The notes under the pieces were generated by a model. The model had not been told where the DNA came from and ran no database searches. It was given only the letters and a program-made list of their open reading frames with translations. The position numbers and the translations under genes were made by a program. Shown piece after piece: positions 20,473 to 29,303 of a stretch of DNA of 64,000 bases. Origin of the DNA: Polynucleobacter sp. TUM22923 (GTDB lineage: Bacteria > Pseudomonadota > Gammaproteobacteria > Burkholderiales > Burkholderiaceae); the NCBI RefSeq assembly GCF_030295705.1, contig NZ_AP027274.1:186001-250000 (forward strand), written 5' to 3'. Within the stretch, counting starts at the first letter, position 1, and the number at the start of each line of letters is the position of its first letter.

Positions 20473-22461
20473 ATGCATCTTTTATATGAGGAGGGTGGTG
20501 ACATCAAGGTCGCCACAGTGCAGTCAGCATCTGGTAGTGGGGATACAGAGTCCTGGCAAGCCACCAGTCTGTCTGGTAAGAAAATCAAGCTTAAGGCTAA
20601 GGAAGTCTGGCTACGATTTGAAAAGCCTGAGCCACAAGCATTAATGGATGAGGCCAGTACGCTAGCCAAAGAAATCGATCTATCCTTTTTATGGGACTGT
20701 GCTCCCGATGAAGAGTTTAGTCTGGTGGATGTAGCGCTTGAATACTTTGGCGCTGGAGCTAATATTTTGCAACAGACTGCCTTAGCTATTGCGTTACAAA
20801 GTGCACCCGTGTTTTTTCGTCGTAAAGGGCGCGGACGATTTCAGCGGGCGCCGCTAGAGCAGTTGCAAGCGGGCTTAGCTGCTATAGAGCGCAAGCAAAA
20901 AGAATCAGAGCAACAGGCGATCTGGCAAAAAGAATTGGTTTGCGGAGTTTTCCCTGAAGCGCTTGCATCGCAAGCAAGCCAGTTATTGTTCTCTCCCGAT
21001 AAAAATACTTCAGCATACAAAGCATTTATTGCAGCGTGTACAGAATCAGGTGAATCTCCAGCACAACTGATGATCCGATGTAAGGCGATTGATTCGCCTT
21101 TGGATTATCACCAAGGGATGTTTTTGAAAGCCCATTTTCCTGGTGGCTCTGCTCACGATGCTTCACTAGTGGTGGATCAGGCGGTCTTTGAGCAAGCTAT
21201 TGCAGGACTCCCTGTAGCCAAGGTCATTGCCTTTTCCATTGATGACGCTGGCACTACAGAAATTGATGATGCTTTATCAGTGGCATCCATTGATGGAGGT
21301 GGTCATCGCATTGGTATTCATATTGCGGCTCCAGGACTGGTTATTACTAAGGATGATCCCTTAGATCAAGCTGCCCGTTCACGCATGTCTACAGTCTATT
21401 TTCCTGGGGATAAGATCACGATGCTGCCCGATGCGGTGATTGGGCAGTTTTCATTGGATGAGGGTGCGCCACGTCCAGCTTTATCTATTTATGTTGATCT
21501 TGATAGTGCGGGAGTAGTAGATAAAGATTCTTTGCAGTTGCGTGCCGAGATGGTTCCAATGGGTTCGAATTTGCGTTTGGAAAATCTAGAGCATCAAGTA
21601 ACTGAAGAAAGCCTGGTTGATACGCAGGCTCAATTTTCTTATCGCCAAGAACTGTCGGTGCTTTGGAATGCTGCCAAGCTGTTACATGCAGGTCGCCAAG
21701 AGCAACGGGTCGTGAATGGATTGCGCCCAGAAAAATTAGGCGTCATTGACCCTAATGCGCTGGCAAGAGATTTTCATTTTCAAATTCAAGAGCACGATGG
21801 TGTCCAGCGTGTAGACATTACTGCGCGTCAACGGGGATCCATTCTCGATACGATTGTGGCTGAGTGGATGATCTACTGTAATAGTGCATCGGGACGTTTA
21901 TTGGCTGATCATGGTTTGCCCGGGATCTTTCGCACCCAAAAGGGCTGGGGCCCATTGAGGACCCGCATGCAAACTACTCCAGGACCACATGAAGGCTTGG
22001 GTTTAGATTATTACGCTTGGTGTACATCGCCTCTGCGCCGTTATTCTGATTTGGTCAATCAATCACAATTGCTGGCGATTGCTAAGCATGGTGTCATGGC
22101 AAAAATGGTTGCTCCTTTTCCGCCACGAGACGCCGCTTTAATGGGTATTGCCGCCGACTTTGAATCTTGTTATCAGGCCTATGGTGAATATCAAGACCGA
22201 CTTGAAAAATACTGGTGCTTACGCTGGATTGGACAAGAGGCGTTGCCTAAGCAAGTATTTGTCAGGCATTTAAAAGAGGGTATGTCACGGTTAGAGCCTA
22301 TTCCTTTGCACTTATCCGTACCGGAGTTGGCAACGCATCCTCGCATGACGCGTGCAGAAGTCATGATCGATGATGTTGATCTATTGCAATTAAGTGCTGG
22401 AGTGCGGGTGCTTCATATTGTCACACCTGAAGTCATTGCGAGTGATGTCAGCGCTACCTAG
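20473..22461 (+). CDS. RNB-domain exoribonuclease (RNase II/VacB family)
   Basis: A 662-residue protein with a central RNB catalytic domain (about 245-560): metal-binding Asp residues lie in 'FSIDDAGTTEIDDALSV', followed by 'GIHIAAPG' and 'YYAWCTSPLRRYSDLVNQ'. This architecture degrades RNA 3' to 5' in RNase II and RNase R. The S1 domain seen in RNase R is not obvious, and the N-terminal 240 residues are divergent, as in the Burkholderiales RNase II-like proteins next to a TonB gene and aroE. Its end overlaps the next gene by 17 bp. Confidence 0.9.
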   Translation: MHLLYEEGGDIKVATVQSASGSGDTESWQATSLSGKKIKLKAKEVWLRFEKPEPQALMDEASTLAKEIDLSFLWDCAPDEEFSLVDVALEYFGAGANILQQTALAIALQSAPVFFRRKGRGRFQRAPLEQLQAGLAAIERKQKESEQQAIWQKELVCGVFPEALASQASQLLFSPDKNTSAYKAFIAACTESGESPAQLMIRCKAIDSPLDYHQGMFLKAHFPGGSAHDASLVVDQAVFEQAIAGLPVAKVIAFSIDDAGTTEIDDALSVASIDGGGHRIGIHIAAPGLVITKDDPLDQAARSRMSTVYFPGDKITMLPDAVIGQFSLDEGAPRPALSIYVDLDSAGVVDKDSLQLRAEMVPMGSNLRLENLEHQVTEESLVDTQAQFSYRQELSVLWNAAKLLHAGRQEQRVVNGLRPEKLGVIDPNALARDFHFQIQEHDGVQRVDITARQRGSILDTIVAEWMIYCNSASGRLLADHGLPGIFRTQKGWGPLRTRMQTTPGPHEGLGLDYYAWCTSPLRRYSDLVNQSQLLAIAKHGVMAKMVAPFPPRDAALMGIAADFESCYQAYGEYQDRLEKYWCLRWIGQEALPKQVFVRHLKEGMSRLEPIPLHLSVPELATHPRMTRAEVMIDDVDLLQLSAGVRVLHIVTPEVIASDVSAT

Positions 22462-23305
22462 ATTGAGGTCCTTCTTGGCTTTCTTGCAAGGCCATTGGCA
22501 GCGTCACCCGTTCCGTTCAGCTTTGTGCGTATCGATTGTTCTGCACCTTATTTTCTTATCTTTTCGCTGGGGTATTGGAGAGATCCAGAGCAGACGCCTG
22601 AATACGCCACTCAGTGTTGTGTTGGTAAATGCTAGCAATCAAACCAGTCCCAAGCAGGCTAGTAAGTTAGCGCAGGCAGATTTGAGTGGGGGTGGCAATA
22701 CCGCAAATCAAGATGCAACGGCAATGCACCGAGCTAGGCTAGGTAGTGAGGCGCGAGTGGAGGTATTAGAAAAACAACAACAGCAGATGTTGGCAAAGCT
22801 AGATGCAGAAAAAGCACTTTCTGGCGGTCGCAAAAGTGGGGATGAGAAAAAGGTGACATCACAACTCAATGCACTTGAGGCTGAGTTAGCCAAGCGTTTA
22901 CAAGTAAATGGACGTGAGCCACGTCGTAAGGTCTTAACGGGCGCTAGTACTAAGGCAGTAGTGTTTGCGCAGTATTACGATGCGATGCGTCAAAAAATTG
23001 AGACCTATGGCAGTGCTTTTTTTCCTCGGGCTAATGGCCGACCCCTGTATGGCAGCTTAGTTATCGTGGTGAGCGTCGATTCTCAAGGCCGTATTGCTAG
23101 CAATCCAGCAGGTAAGGATGGGCTCAGTATCGGTCGCAGTTCAGGCAATCCCGAATTAGATCGTCAGGCCATGGCAATTGTGAGAGCATCTGCTCCATTT
23201 GGACCCTTCCCAGCTGAAATGCAACGTCAGATTGATATTTTGGATTGGATTTCTACTTTTGAATTCACACGAGATGGTTCTGACCGCTTAGAGTTACGCC
23301 GTTAA
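22445..23305 (+). CDS. TonB-like energy transducer protein
   Basis: A 286-residue protein with one N-terminal transmembrane helix (about 24-42, 'ALCVSIVLHLIFLSFRW'), a Gln/Lys-rich coiled linker ('LEKQQQQMLAKLDAEKALSGG') and a C-terminal TonB-like domain ('GSLVIVVSVDSQGRI', 'LDRQAMAIVRASAPFGPFP'). TonB proteins transmit proton-motive energy to outer-membrane receptors; no ExbB/ExbD is nearby. The start at ATG 22445 lies inside the 3' end of the RNB gene; the longer frame from 22394 is not supported by composition. Confidence 0.82.
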   Translation: MSALPRLRSFLAFLQGHWQRHPFRSALCVSIVLHLIFLSFRWGIGEIQSRRLNTPLSVVLVNASNQTSPKQASKLAQADLSGGGNTANQDATAMHRARLGSEARVEVLEKQQQQMLAKLDAEKALSGGRKSGDEKKVTSQLNALEAELAKRLQVNGREPRRKVLTGASTKAVVFAQYYDAMRQKIETYGSAFFPRANGRPLYGSLVIVVSVDSQGRIASNPAGKDGLSIGRSSGNPELDRQAMAIVRASAPFGPFPAEMQRQIDILDWISTFEFTRDGSDRLELRR

Positions 23306-23332
23306 TCAAAATACGCTTATCCTGTAATCCAT

Positions 23333-24241
23333 ATGAGTCAACACCAAATCATCGAATGTAATCTAGACCCCGCTCAATTTCCTGGCTTGGATGTCTACGC
23401 AGTTGCCGGCAATCCTATTGCCCATAGCAAGTCTCCTACTATTCATAAACGGTTTGCAGAGCAGTCACAGCAAGCGATTCACTATGGCCGCTTGCAGCCC
23501 GCACTAGATGATTTTGAAACAGCCGCCAAGGTATTTTTTGCTGCCGGCGGCAAGGGGATGAACGTAACCGTTCCATTTAAGTTAGACGCTAAAGCTTTCG
23601 CTCAAGAACTTAGTCCACGTGCACAACTAGCGGGTGCTGTAAATACCTTATCGATTCAGAATGGAAAAATTGTTGGTGACAATACGGATGGTGCTGGCTT
23701 AGTGCGAGATTTATTAGCGCAAGGCATTCAGATGCAAGGTGCTCGTATTCTGGTTTTAGGTGCCGGCGGTGCTGCCCGGGGTGTATTGGGTCCTCTGTTA
23801 GACCAACTACCGCAACAATTGGTCTTGGCTAATCGCTCTGCTCCTAAAGCAGATGCATTGGTGCAATTATTTTGCGAGCTAGCTAGTGCGCGCCAGGTCG
23901 CTCTGCAGTCTGCCCGCTTGATTGACTTAGCAGGTTCTGCAATTAGCAATACTCCTTTTGATTTGGTTATTAATGCAACTGCAGCCGGATTAAGTAATGC
24001 ATCGCCCATTACTGATGCAGTGGCGAATCATATTTTTTCAACAAAGTCATTTGCCTACGATATGGTTTATGGCCAAGTGACGCTGTTGATGCGGCAAGCA
24101 TTACAAAGAGGTGCCCGTGTCAGCGATGGATTGGGAATGTTGGTTGAACAAGCCGCTGATGCATTTCTGATCTGGCGTGGTTCACAGTGGAGCGAAGTGA
24201 TTGATCCTCGCGCTGTATTGAACGAGCTACGCAGCATCTAA
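23333..24241 (+). CDS. aroE: Shikimate dehydrogenase
   Basis: AroE reduces 3-dehydroshikimate to shikimate with NADPH. In its 302 residues the substrate site 'AVAGNPIAHSKSPTIHKRF', the catalytic Lys and 'MNVTVPFKLDA', 'NTDGAGLVRDL', the Rossmann 'LVLGAGGAARG' and the NADP-binding 'LANRSAPKA' are all intact. An N-terminal extension of about 18 residues precedes the usual family start. It is followed 21 bp on by mtgA, a common order in betaproteobacteria. Confidence 0.96.
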   Translation: MSQHQIIECNLDPAQFPGLDVYAVAGNPIAHSKSPTIHKRFAEQSQQAIHYGRLQPALDDFETAAKVFFAAGGKGMNVTVPFKLDAKAFAQELSPRAQLAGAVNTLSIQNGKIVGDNTDGAGLVRDLLAQGIQMQGARILVLGAGGAARGVLGPLLDQLPQQLVLANRSAPKADALVQLFCELASARQVALQSARLIDLAGSAISNTPFDLVINATAAGLSNASPITDAVANHIFSTKSFAYDMVYGQVTLLMRQALQRGARVSDGLGMLVEQAADAFLIWRGSQWSEVIDPRAVLNELRSI

Positions 24242-24262
24242 ACCCCTTTAGATTAAATACCG

Positions 24263-25027
24263 ATGCGCTGGCTTAGCTATTTTTTAAAGTGTATTTTCGG
24301 TGGCTTTATCGCCATGCAGATCTATTTTGTAATTCAAATTGGTTTATGGGTTTTCATTAACCCCAGCAGTACCGCCTTTCAGCGTGCAGAAGATTGGCGC
24401 TTATGTGGCCTGCGTTGGGCTTGCGCAGTTCAATCCTCCTGGGTGCCTTACAACAACATTTCCGTTGACCTCAAGCGGGCTGTTCTTGTAAGTGAGGACG
24501 ATATTTTTTTTCAGCATCTGGGTGTGCGGGTAGACGATATGCAAAAAGCCTGGGTTAAAAATGCCCAAAGCAAGCAAAGCAAGCAAAGCAAGCAAAGCAA
24601 CTCCGCTAATAGCGCCCAATCTAGCACCGCATTACGTGGTGGATCCACCATCACTCAGCAGTTAGCTAAAAACCTGTTCTTATCGTCAGAGCAACATTAT
24701 TTCCGTAAGGGGCAGGAGCTCATCATTACTGGCTTGCTTGAGCTAATACTTCCCAAGAAAAGACTTTTTGAGATTTATCTCAACTCAGTAGAGTGGGGTG
24801 AGGGTATTTTTGGTATTGGAGCAGCATCACAGCATTACTTTGGGATTGCGCCTAATGCATTAGGCCGCGAGCAATCGGCAGCACTAGCCTCCGCTTTGCC
24901 GGCACCTAAGTGTTTCGACAAAGCCCAGTACTGCCGTAAGGCGAATATTCATTTTCCAACGCGACAAAACTTTATTCTAGAAAATATGGATAGAGTAGCC
25001 TTGGCATCAACCACCCTGAAGAAATAA
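24263..25027 (+). CDS. mtgA: Monofunctional peptidoglycan transglycosylase
   Basis: MtgA polymerises lipid II into glycan strands in the periplasm, anchored by an N-terminal helix (about 7-29). GT51 motifs are present: 'VSEDDIFFQHLGV' with the catalytic Glu, 'RGGSTITQQLAKNLFLS' and 'KKRLFEIYLNSVEWGEGIFG'. Between the first two motifs the protein carries an extra low-complexity stretch of about 20 residues, SKQSKQSKQ then Ser/Asn/Ala, encoded by a 9-bp tandem repeat (24569-24598). The family usually has a short loop there, so the insert probably extends a surface loop. Confidence 0.95.
   Translation: MRWLSYFLKCIFGGFIAMQIYFVIQIGLWVFINPSSTAFQRAEDWRLCGLRWACAVQSSWVPYNNISVDLKRAVLVSEDDIFFQHLGVRVDDMQKAWVKNAQSKQSKQSKQSNSANSAQSSTALRGGSTITQQLAKNLFLSSEQHYFRKGQELIITGLLELILPKKRLFEIYLNSVEWGEGIFGIGAASQHYFGIAPNALGREQSAALASALPAPKCFDKAQYCRKANIHFPTRQNFILENMDRVALASTTLKK
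24569..24598 (+). repeat. 9-bp tandem repeat inside mtgA
   Basis: Unit AGCAAGCAA (Ser-Lys-Gln) repeated three times plus a partial fourth. In frame, so it lengthens the protein without disrupting it. Confidence 0.93.
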
Positions 25028-25040
25028 GATCGCTAGTGGC

Positions 25041-25090
25041 CCAACTAGCAACGATTAGCAACAACCAGCAACAACTAGCAACAACCAGCA
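25041..25090. repeat. 10-bp tandem repeat between mtgA and pyrF
   Basis: Five consecutive 10-bp units of the type ACAACTAGCA/ACAACCAGCA, starting 14 bp after the mtgA stop and ending before the pyrF 3' end. No gene or hairpin is associated. Confidence 0.88.
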
Positions 25091-25115
25091 ACAGCACCGC
25101 TAGTAATACGATCGT

Positions 25116-25961
25116 TTATTCAGCGCTAGCTAAACCCAGCGCATCACGCGTAGCAAAGGCTACTTTTCTTGCGGCCTCGGCAAAATCAGGGCCTGCACTT
25201 GCGTACAAAATGGCCCTTGATGAGTTAATCATCATGCCTGTGCCGGGCCGATGAGGAATGCAGCCTGCTTTGACGGTAGCGTCAATATCGCCACCTTGAG
25301 CACCAATCCCCGGAACGAGTAGGGGCATCTCTCCAACAATGGCCCGTACTTGTGCGATTTCTTCTGGGAAGGTGGCTCCAACAACTAAGCTAATTTGTCC
25401 GGAGGCATTCCATTGCTGCGCGGCTAGTGTTGCTACGTGCAGATACAGGGGCTGACCATCCGGGCTCACTTTCAAAAATTGTAGGTCTGAGCCTCCGGGG
25501 TTTGAGGTGCGGCATAAAACGATGACCCCTTTTCCTGGGTGGGCAAGGTAAGGCTCAATCGAGTCAAAGCCCATATACGGGTTCACAGTGACGGCATCGG
25601 CGCCATAGCGCTCAAAGGCCTCAAGGGCATACTGCTCGGCAGTGCTTCCGATGTCACCCCGCTTGGAGTCTAGGATCACGGGGATATGGGGGTATTGATC
25701 CTTCAGGTAGCCAATGAGCTTTTCAAGCTGGGCTTCAGCCCTTTGAGAGGCGAAGTAGGCAAATTGTGGCTTGAAGGAACAAACCGCATCTGCAGTAGCA
25801 TCTGCGATTTCACGGCAAAACTCAAAGAGACCCTCAGGCCTTCCCTGAAAGATCGCGGGCAGGCGTTTAGGATCTGGGTCAAAACCGACGCACAACATGC
25901 TGCCTTGGGAGGCCCACGCAGACTGGAGTTGTTGGGTAAAGGTATTTGAGCTTGAGTTCAT
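25116..25961 (-). CDS. pyrF: Orotidine 5'-phosphate decarboxylase (type 2, PyrF)
   Basis: PyrF decarboxylates OMP to UMP, the last step of pyrimidine synthesis. At 281 residues it belongs to the longer type 2 family: '[14 protein letters not shown]' near the N-terminus, the catalytic '[16 protein letters not shown]' with Lys and Asp, '[14 protein letters not shown]' and '[11 protein letters not shown]'. It is convergent with mtgA, separated by the 10-bp repeat tract, and divergent from corA. Confidence 0.95.
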   Translation of the reverse strand: MNSSSNTFTQQLQSAWASQGSMLCVGFDPDPKRLPAIFQGRPEGLFEFCREIADATADAVCSFKPQFAYFASQRAEAQLEKLIGYLKDQYPHIPVILDSKRGDIGSTAEQYALEAFERYGADAVTVNPYMGFDSIEPYLAHPGKGVIVLCRTSNPGGSDLQFLKVSPDGQPLYLHVATLAAQQWNASGQISLVVGATFPEEIAQVRAIVGEMPLLVPGIGAQGGDIDATVKAGCIPHRPGTGMMINSSRAILYASAGPDFAEAARKVAFATRDALGLASAE

Positions 25962-26035
25962 TGGATTTAAGTTTATTTTAGTGAAACTGTCATGTTCTAT
26001 AGGATAAACTAGCGCTCATTCCTTAGGAGTTCACC

Positions 26036-27007
26036 ATGATCAACCTGTTCGTCCTGCAAAACGGCCGGCTCTCTCAAGAGCAAGTGGAAGATCGCAATGA
26101 ATTGTTGCAGTATTCAAACCCGATCTGGATCGATGTTGTTGACCCTGAAGAGGAAGAGCTCATTTGGATTAAAGAAGCTTTTGGCGTTCTTTTACCTGAA
26201 TTAGATGATTTAGGCGACTTAGAAGCTTCTGCGCGATATTTTGAGGCCGACGATGGCCATCTCCATATTCGTACCGATTTCTTACTGGACGAACAAGAAA
26301 CCTCCCGTAACGTTCGGGTTGCTTTTGTACTCACTAAGCAAGTCCTCTTCTCGATTCATGATGAGGATTTACCCGTTTTCCGTTTAGTCCGTCTGCGGGC
26401 GCGTTTACGTCCAGGTTCAGTTAGTAATGCCAAAGATGTCTTGCTCGATTTGTATTCGACTGATGCTGAATATTCTGCCGATGCTCTAGAAGAGGTTTAT
26501 GAAAATCTCGAGCAAGCCGGTAAGCGCGTTCTACAAGATGACATTACCGATAACGATGCAGAAGAAGTGCTCGAAACCATCGCCAAAGAAGAGGATACGA
26601 ATGGACGTATCCGTCGCAATGTAATGGATACCCGCCGTGCATTGTCCTTTTTGATGCGCAGTAAATTATTGTCTGATGAGCAGCAGGAAGAGGCGCGTCA
26701 GATTTTGCGTGACATCGACTCATTAGAAAACCACACGGCATTTTTATTCGACAAGATTAACTTCTTGATGGATGCAACGGTTGGTTTTATTAACTTGAAC
26801 CAAAGTAAGATCATCAAGATCTTCTCGGTGGTATCAGTTGCCTTAATGCCGCCTACCTTACTAGCCAGCGTCTGGGGTATGAATTTCCGTTACATGCCTG
26901 AGCTAGAGCAAACCTGGGGTTATCCAGTGGCCATCATCTCGATGATGATTTCAGCGATGATTCCATTGTGGTACTTCCGTCATAAGGGCTGGTTAAGCTC
27001 TCGTTAA
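26036..27007 (+). CDS. corA: Magnesium/cobalt transporter CorA
   Basis: CorA forms a pentameric Mg2+ channel in the inner membrane. The 323 residues have a large acidic cytoplasmic N-terminal domain and two C-terminal transmembrane helices (about 266-287 and 300-316) joined by the signature loop 'WGMNFRYMPE' carrying Gly-Met-Asn. ATG 26036 is preceded by TTAGGAG, a good ribosome binding site. It is convergent with pncC. Confidence 0.96.
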   Translation: MINLFVLQNGRLSQEQVEDRNELLQYSNPIWIDVVDPEEEELIWIKEAFGVLLPELDDLGDLEASARYFEADDGHLHIRTDFLLDEQETSRNVRVAFVLTKQVLFSIHDEDLPVFRLVRLRARLRPGSVSNAKDVLLDLYSTDAEYSADALEEVYENLEQAGKRVLQDDITDNDAEEVLETIAKEEDTNGRIRRNVMDTRRALSFLMRSKLLSDEQQEEARQILRDIDSLENHTAFLFDKINFLMDATVGFINLNQSKIIKIFSVVSVALMPPTLLASVWGMNFRYMPELEQTWGYPVAIISMMISAMIPLWYFRHKGWLSSR

Positions 27008-27044
27008 TTTTTTTAGCTTCGCTTGAGCGCTTAGTGATATTGCT

Positions 27045-27590
27045 TTAGGCAGGCAGTAGCGCCAATAATCTAGACAGTGCGTAATCACGCGCTTGCTCAC
27101 GAACTGCTTGACGATCACCGGTGAAATGCATTGTTGCAACTGTGACGTTGTTAGTGACGTTGCTAGTATTTTTTCCCAGACTTTCTCTCACAGCCCATGC
27201 AAAGCAAACCGTGCCAACAGGCTTTTCTACTGAGCCACCGGTAGGGCCAGCGATGCCGGTAATCGCAATAGCGACATTGACATTGGCTTGCTCTTGGGCA
27301 CCCGCAGCCATTTCTTGAGCGACTTGTTCGCTGACAGCCCCAAAAGAATCAATCGTTTGAGCTAACACGCCCAAGCATTCTGTTTTAGCCTGATTGCTAT
27401 AGGTAATATAGCCACGCTCGAACCAATCGCTTGAGCCAGCAAGGTCAGTTAGGGCAGCACACACTAAGCCTCCAGTACAGGACTCTGCGAGTGCAATGGT
27501 CCAGCCATGCTTAGTGAGTGACGTAGCGAGTGACGTAGTGAGTGACGCAGCCAATGCTAAGGGCGGCTGATGTTGGTTTGCAGTGGTCAT
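27045..27590 (-). CDS. pncC: CinA C-terminal-type nicotinamide-nucleotide amidase
   Basis: PncC deamidates NMN to NaMN in pyridine nucleotide salvage. The 181-residue protein is the stand-alone CinA C-terminal domain: 'IALAESCTGGLVCAAL', 'DWFERGYITYSNQAKTECLGV', 'AIAITGIAGPTGG' and 'KPVGTVCFAW'. Two low-complexity stretches come from 12-bp tandem repeats: 'SLTTSLATSLT' near the N-terminus and 'SNVTNNVTVAT' before the last helix. pgpA ends 2 bp upstream, suggesting co-transcription with pgpA. Confidence 0.93.
   Translation of the reverse strand: MTTANQHQPPLALAASLTTSLATSLTKHGWTIALAESCTGGLVCAALTDLAGSSDWFERGYITYSNQAKTECLGVLAQTIDSFGAVSEQVAQEMAAGAQEQANVNVAIAITGIAGPTGGSVEKPVGTVCFAWAVRESLGKNTSNVTNNVTVATMHFTGDRQAVREQARDYALSRLLALLPA
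27142..27165 (-). repeat. 12-bp direct repeat in pncC (internal)
   Basis: GTGACGTTG followed by TTA (27142-27153) or CTA (27154-27165, TGCTA variant) on the plus strand, two units, encoding part of 'SNVTNNVT' on the minus strand. Confidence 0.8.
27514..27549 (-). repeat. 12-bp tandem repeat near pncC N-terminus
   Basis: Three 12-bp units on the plus strand, GTGAGTGACGTA, GCGAGTGACGTA and GTGAGTGACGCA. Read on the minus strand they encode the repeated 'SLTTSLATSLT'. In frame. Confidence 0.9.
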
Positions 27591-27592
27591 AT

Positions 27593-28168
27593 TTACGAGA
27601 GTACCATCAGGCCAGCGTGCGCCAGTGCCAGCGTGAGGAATGTCAATAGTGCAGCCGCAAGATCATCAGCGATGATTCCAAAACCACGCCAAAGAATTTG
27701 CCGACTACTCGAAGGAGTAGTACTGTCGATGGCTTCTATTTTTTTAAAGTGCGCATCAATCCAACCAATGGGCCCAGGTTTAACTGCATCAAAGAATCGA
27801 AAGAGTGCAAATGCCAACAGCTGCACCCAAAAATGAGTCGGCATGAGGCAAATCAGCAGCAAGCAAAAAGCCACCATTTCATCCCATACGATTCCGCCAA
27901 AATCTTTTTTACCTAATTCTTCACTCACCCGTCCGCAGATCCAGCATCCGAGCAGTAGTCCGATTCCAACAATCCACAGCAACTGTTCTGTGCTTAAAAA
28001 AGATTGACCCAGCAAAAATATCGCCCAAGCCCACAGTGTGCCGGCGGTACCAGGGGCAAACGGGGCCAGCCCGCTGCCAAACCCAAAGGCCAAGGCACGT
28101 ATAGGGCTAGCAAAGACCCATTGAAGATTCGGTTTGGTGATGGCGGATTGACTCGTTTTTGGGCTCAT
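27593..28168 (-). CDS. pgpA: Phosphatidylglycerophosphatase A
   Basis: PgpA dephosphorylates phosphatidylglycerol phosphate in the inner membrane. The 191 residues contain 'FGSGLAPFAPGTAGTLWAW', the conserved acidic 'DFGGIVWDEMVAF' and 'FRFFDAVKPGPIGWID', with several hydrophobic segments. It lies between thiL (10 bp upstream) and pncC (2 bp downstream) on the same strand; thiL-pgpA-pncC is a common betaproteobacterial operon. Confidence 0.95.
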   Translation of the reverse strand: MSPKTSQSAITKPNLQWVFASPIRALAFGFGSGLAPFAPGTAGTLWAWAIFLLGQSFLSTEQLLWIVGIGLLLGCWICGRVSEELGKKDFGGIVWDEMVAFCLLLICLMPTHFWVQLLAFALFRFFDAVKPGPIGWIDAHFKKIEAIDSTTPSSSRQILWRGFGIIADDLAAALLTFLTLALAHAGLMVLS

Positions 28169-28178
28169 GCCTTAGTGC

Positions 28179-29219
28179 TCATGCAAAGTGATCAAAAGAT
28201 TGAAGAAAGGTATCTATGGTTGATGCAGGCAATTTTTTTCCATCATGGTCAATGAGAGTCATCTCAGGCTCAGAGCCTTTCATAGGCTTCATGGTGCCAA
28301 TGTGGGTGAGTGGCAACTGTAATGTTGTGCTCAAATTTTCAATAGCAGTTCGTTGATGGGTGGGCGCTGTAAAGCAGAGCTCGTAATCATCCCCACCGCA
28401 GGACGCATATAAGCGTTGAAGATCTAGCGGCTGCTTTAATAGCGTTGGTGACTTGGGTAGTTGATCTAATACGATTTCTGCATCTTTTTGAGATTGACGC
28501 AAGACATGCTTTAAGTCCCCCAGTAGACCATCCGAAACATCGATCGCGGCATGGGCAATGCCTCGTAAAGCGAGTCCTAATTCAACTCGGGGGACGGGTT
28601 GGTGCATTTGAGATTCAATGGCATCCAGATCTACTAGTGGAAGTTGTATTTCATGACGCAATGCAGCAAGAGCGAGCCTGGCATCACCAACGCATCCCGA
28701 TACCCAGATGTCATCGCCATCCAATGCAGTGGATCTTCGGATAGCACTTTTTTTGTGGGTACTTCCAAAAGCGGTAATACAAATATTTAGCGGGCCCGCC
28801 GTAGTATCACCACCAATTAATGGGCAGGAGAACCGATTGGCAATGGCAAACAGTCCTTTGCTAAAACGCTCGAGCCAGTGGGGATCAGCGCTAGGTAAAG
28901 CAATCGCCAGTGTGAAGCCTAAGGGCTGAGCCCCCATGGCTGCTAGGTCTGAGAGGTTTACTGCTAAGGCTTTCCAGCCGAGCCACCCAGGATTTGCCCC
29001 AGCAAAAAAATGCCTACCCTCTACCAACATATCGCTAGTAATGGCCATGTCTTCATTGGCTTGGTTTGCCAATAACGCGCAATCATCTCCAATTCCCAGA
29101 GTGACTGATCCTGGATTAGCGGCAAGCATTTGTTCTGAATGCATTTTGAAGAAACGCTGAATCAGGTCAAATTCACCTAGTCGAGTAGATTGAGGATCTT
29201 GAGGGGGTTGAAAATACAT
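28179..29219 (-). CDS. thiL: Thiamine-monophosphate kinase
   Basis: ThiL phosphorylates thiamine monophosphate to the active cofactor. The 346-residue protein shows 'GEFDLIQRFF' at the N-terminus, the metal-binding 'GIGDDCALL', 'VEGRHFF', 'NLSDLAAMGAQP', 'IGGDTTAG' and 'DVSDGLLGDLKHVL'. I set the start at ATG 29219 (MYFQPPQDP); the open frame extends to 29387, but that extension is the antisense of the maeB repeat region and its leucine/tryptophan-rich composition is an artefact. Confidence 0.95.
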   Translation of the reverse strand: MYFQPPQDPQSTRLGEFDLIQRFFKMHSEQMLAANPGSVTLGIGDDCALLANQANEDMAITSDMLVEGRHFFAGANPGWLGWKALAVNLSDLAAMGAQPLGFTLAIALPSADPHWLERFSKGLFAIANRFSCPLIGGDTTAGPLNICITAFGSTHKKSAIRRSTALDGDDIWVSGCVGDARLALAALRHEIQLPLVDLDAIESQMHQPVPRVELGLALRGIAHAAIDVSDGLLGDLKHVLRQSQKDAEIVLDQLPKSPTLLKQPLDLQRLYASCGGDDYELCFTAPTHQRTAIENLSTTLQLPLTHIGTMKPMKGSEPEMTLIDHDGKKLPASTIDTFLQSFDHFA

Positions 29220-29303
29220 GTCCCATTTTATGGCTGTTGGGAGTTGGACATCCGAGAGGATTAGAATTAAACCTCTGTATAAGCCTGATGGGTGTGTGAA
29301 CGA

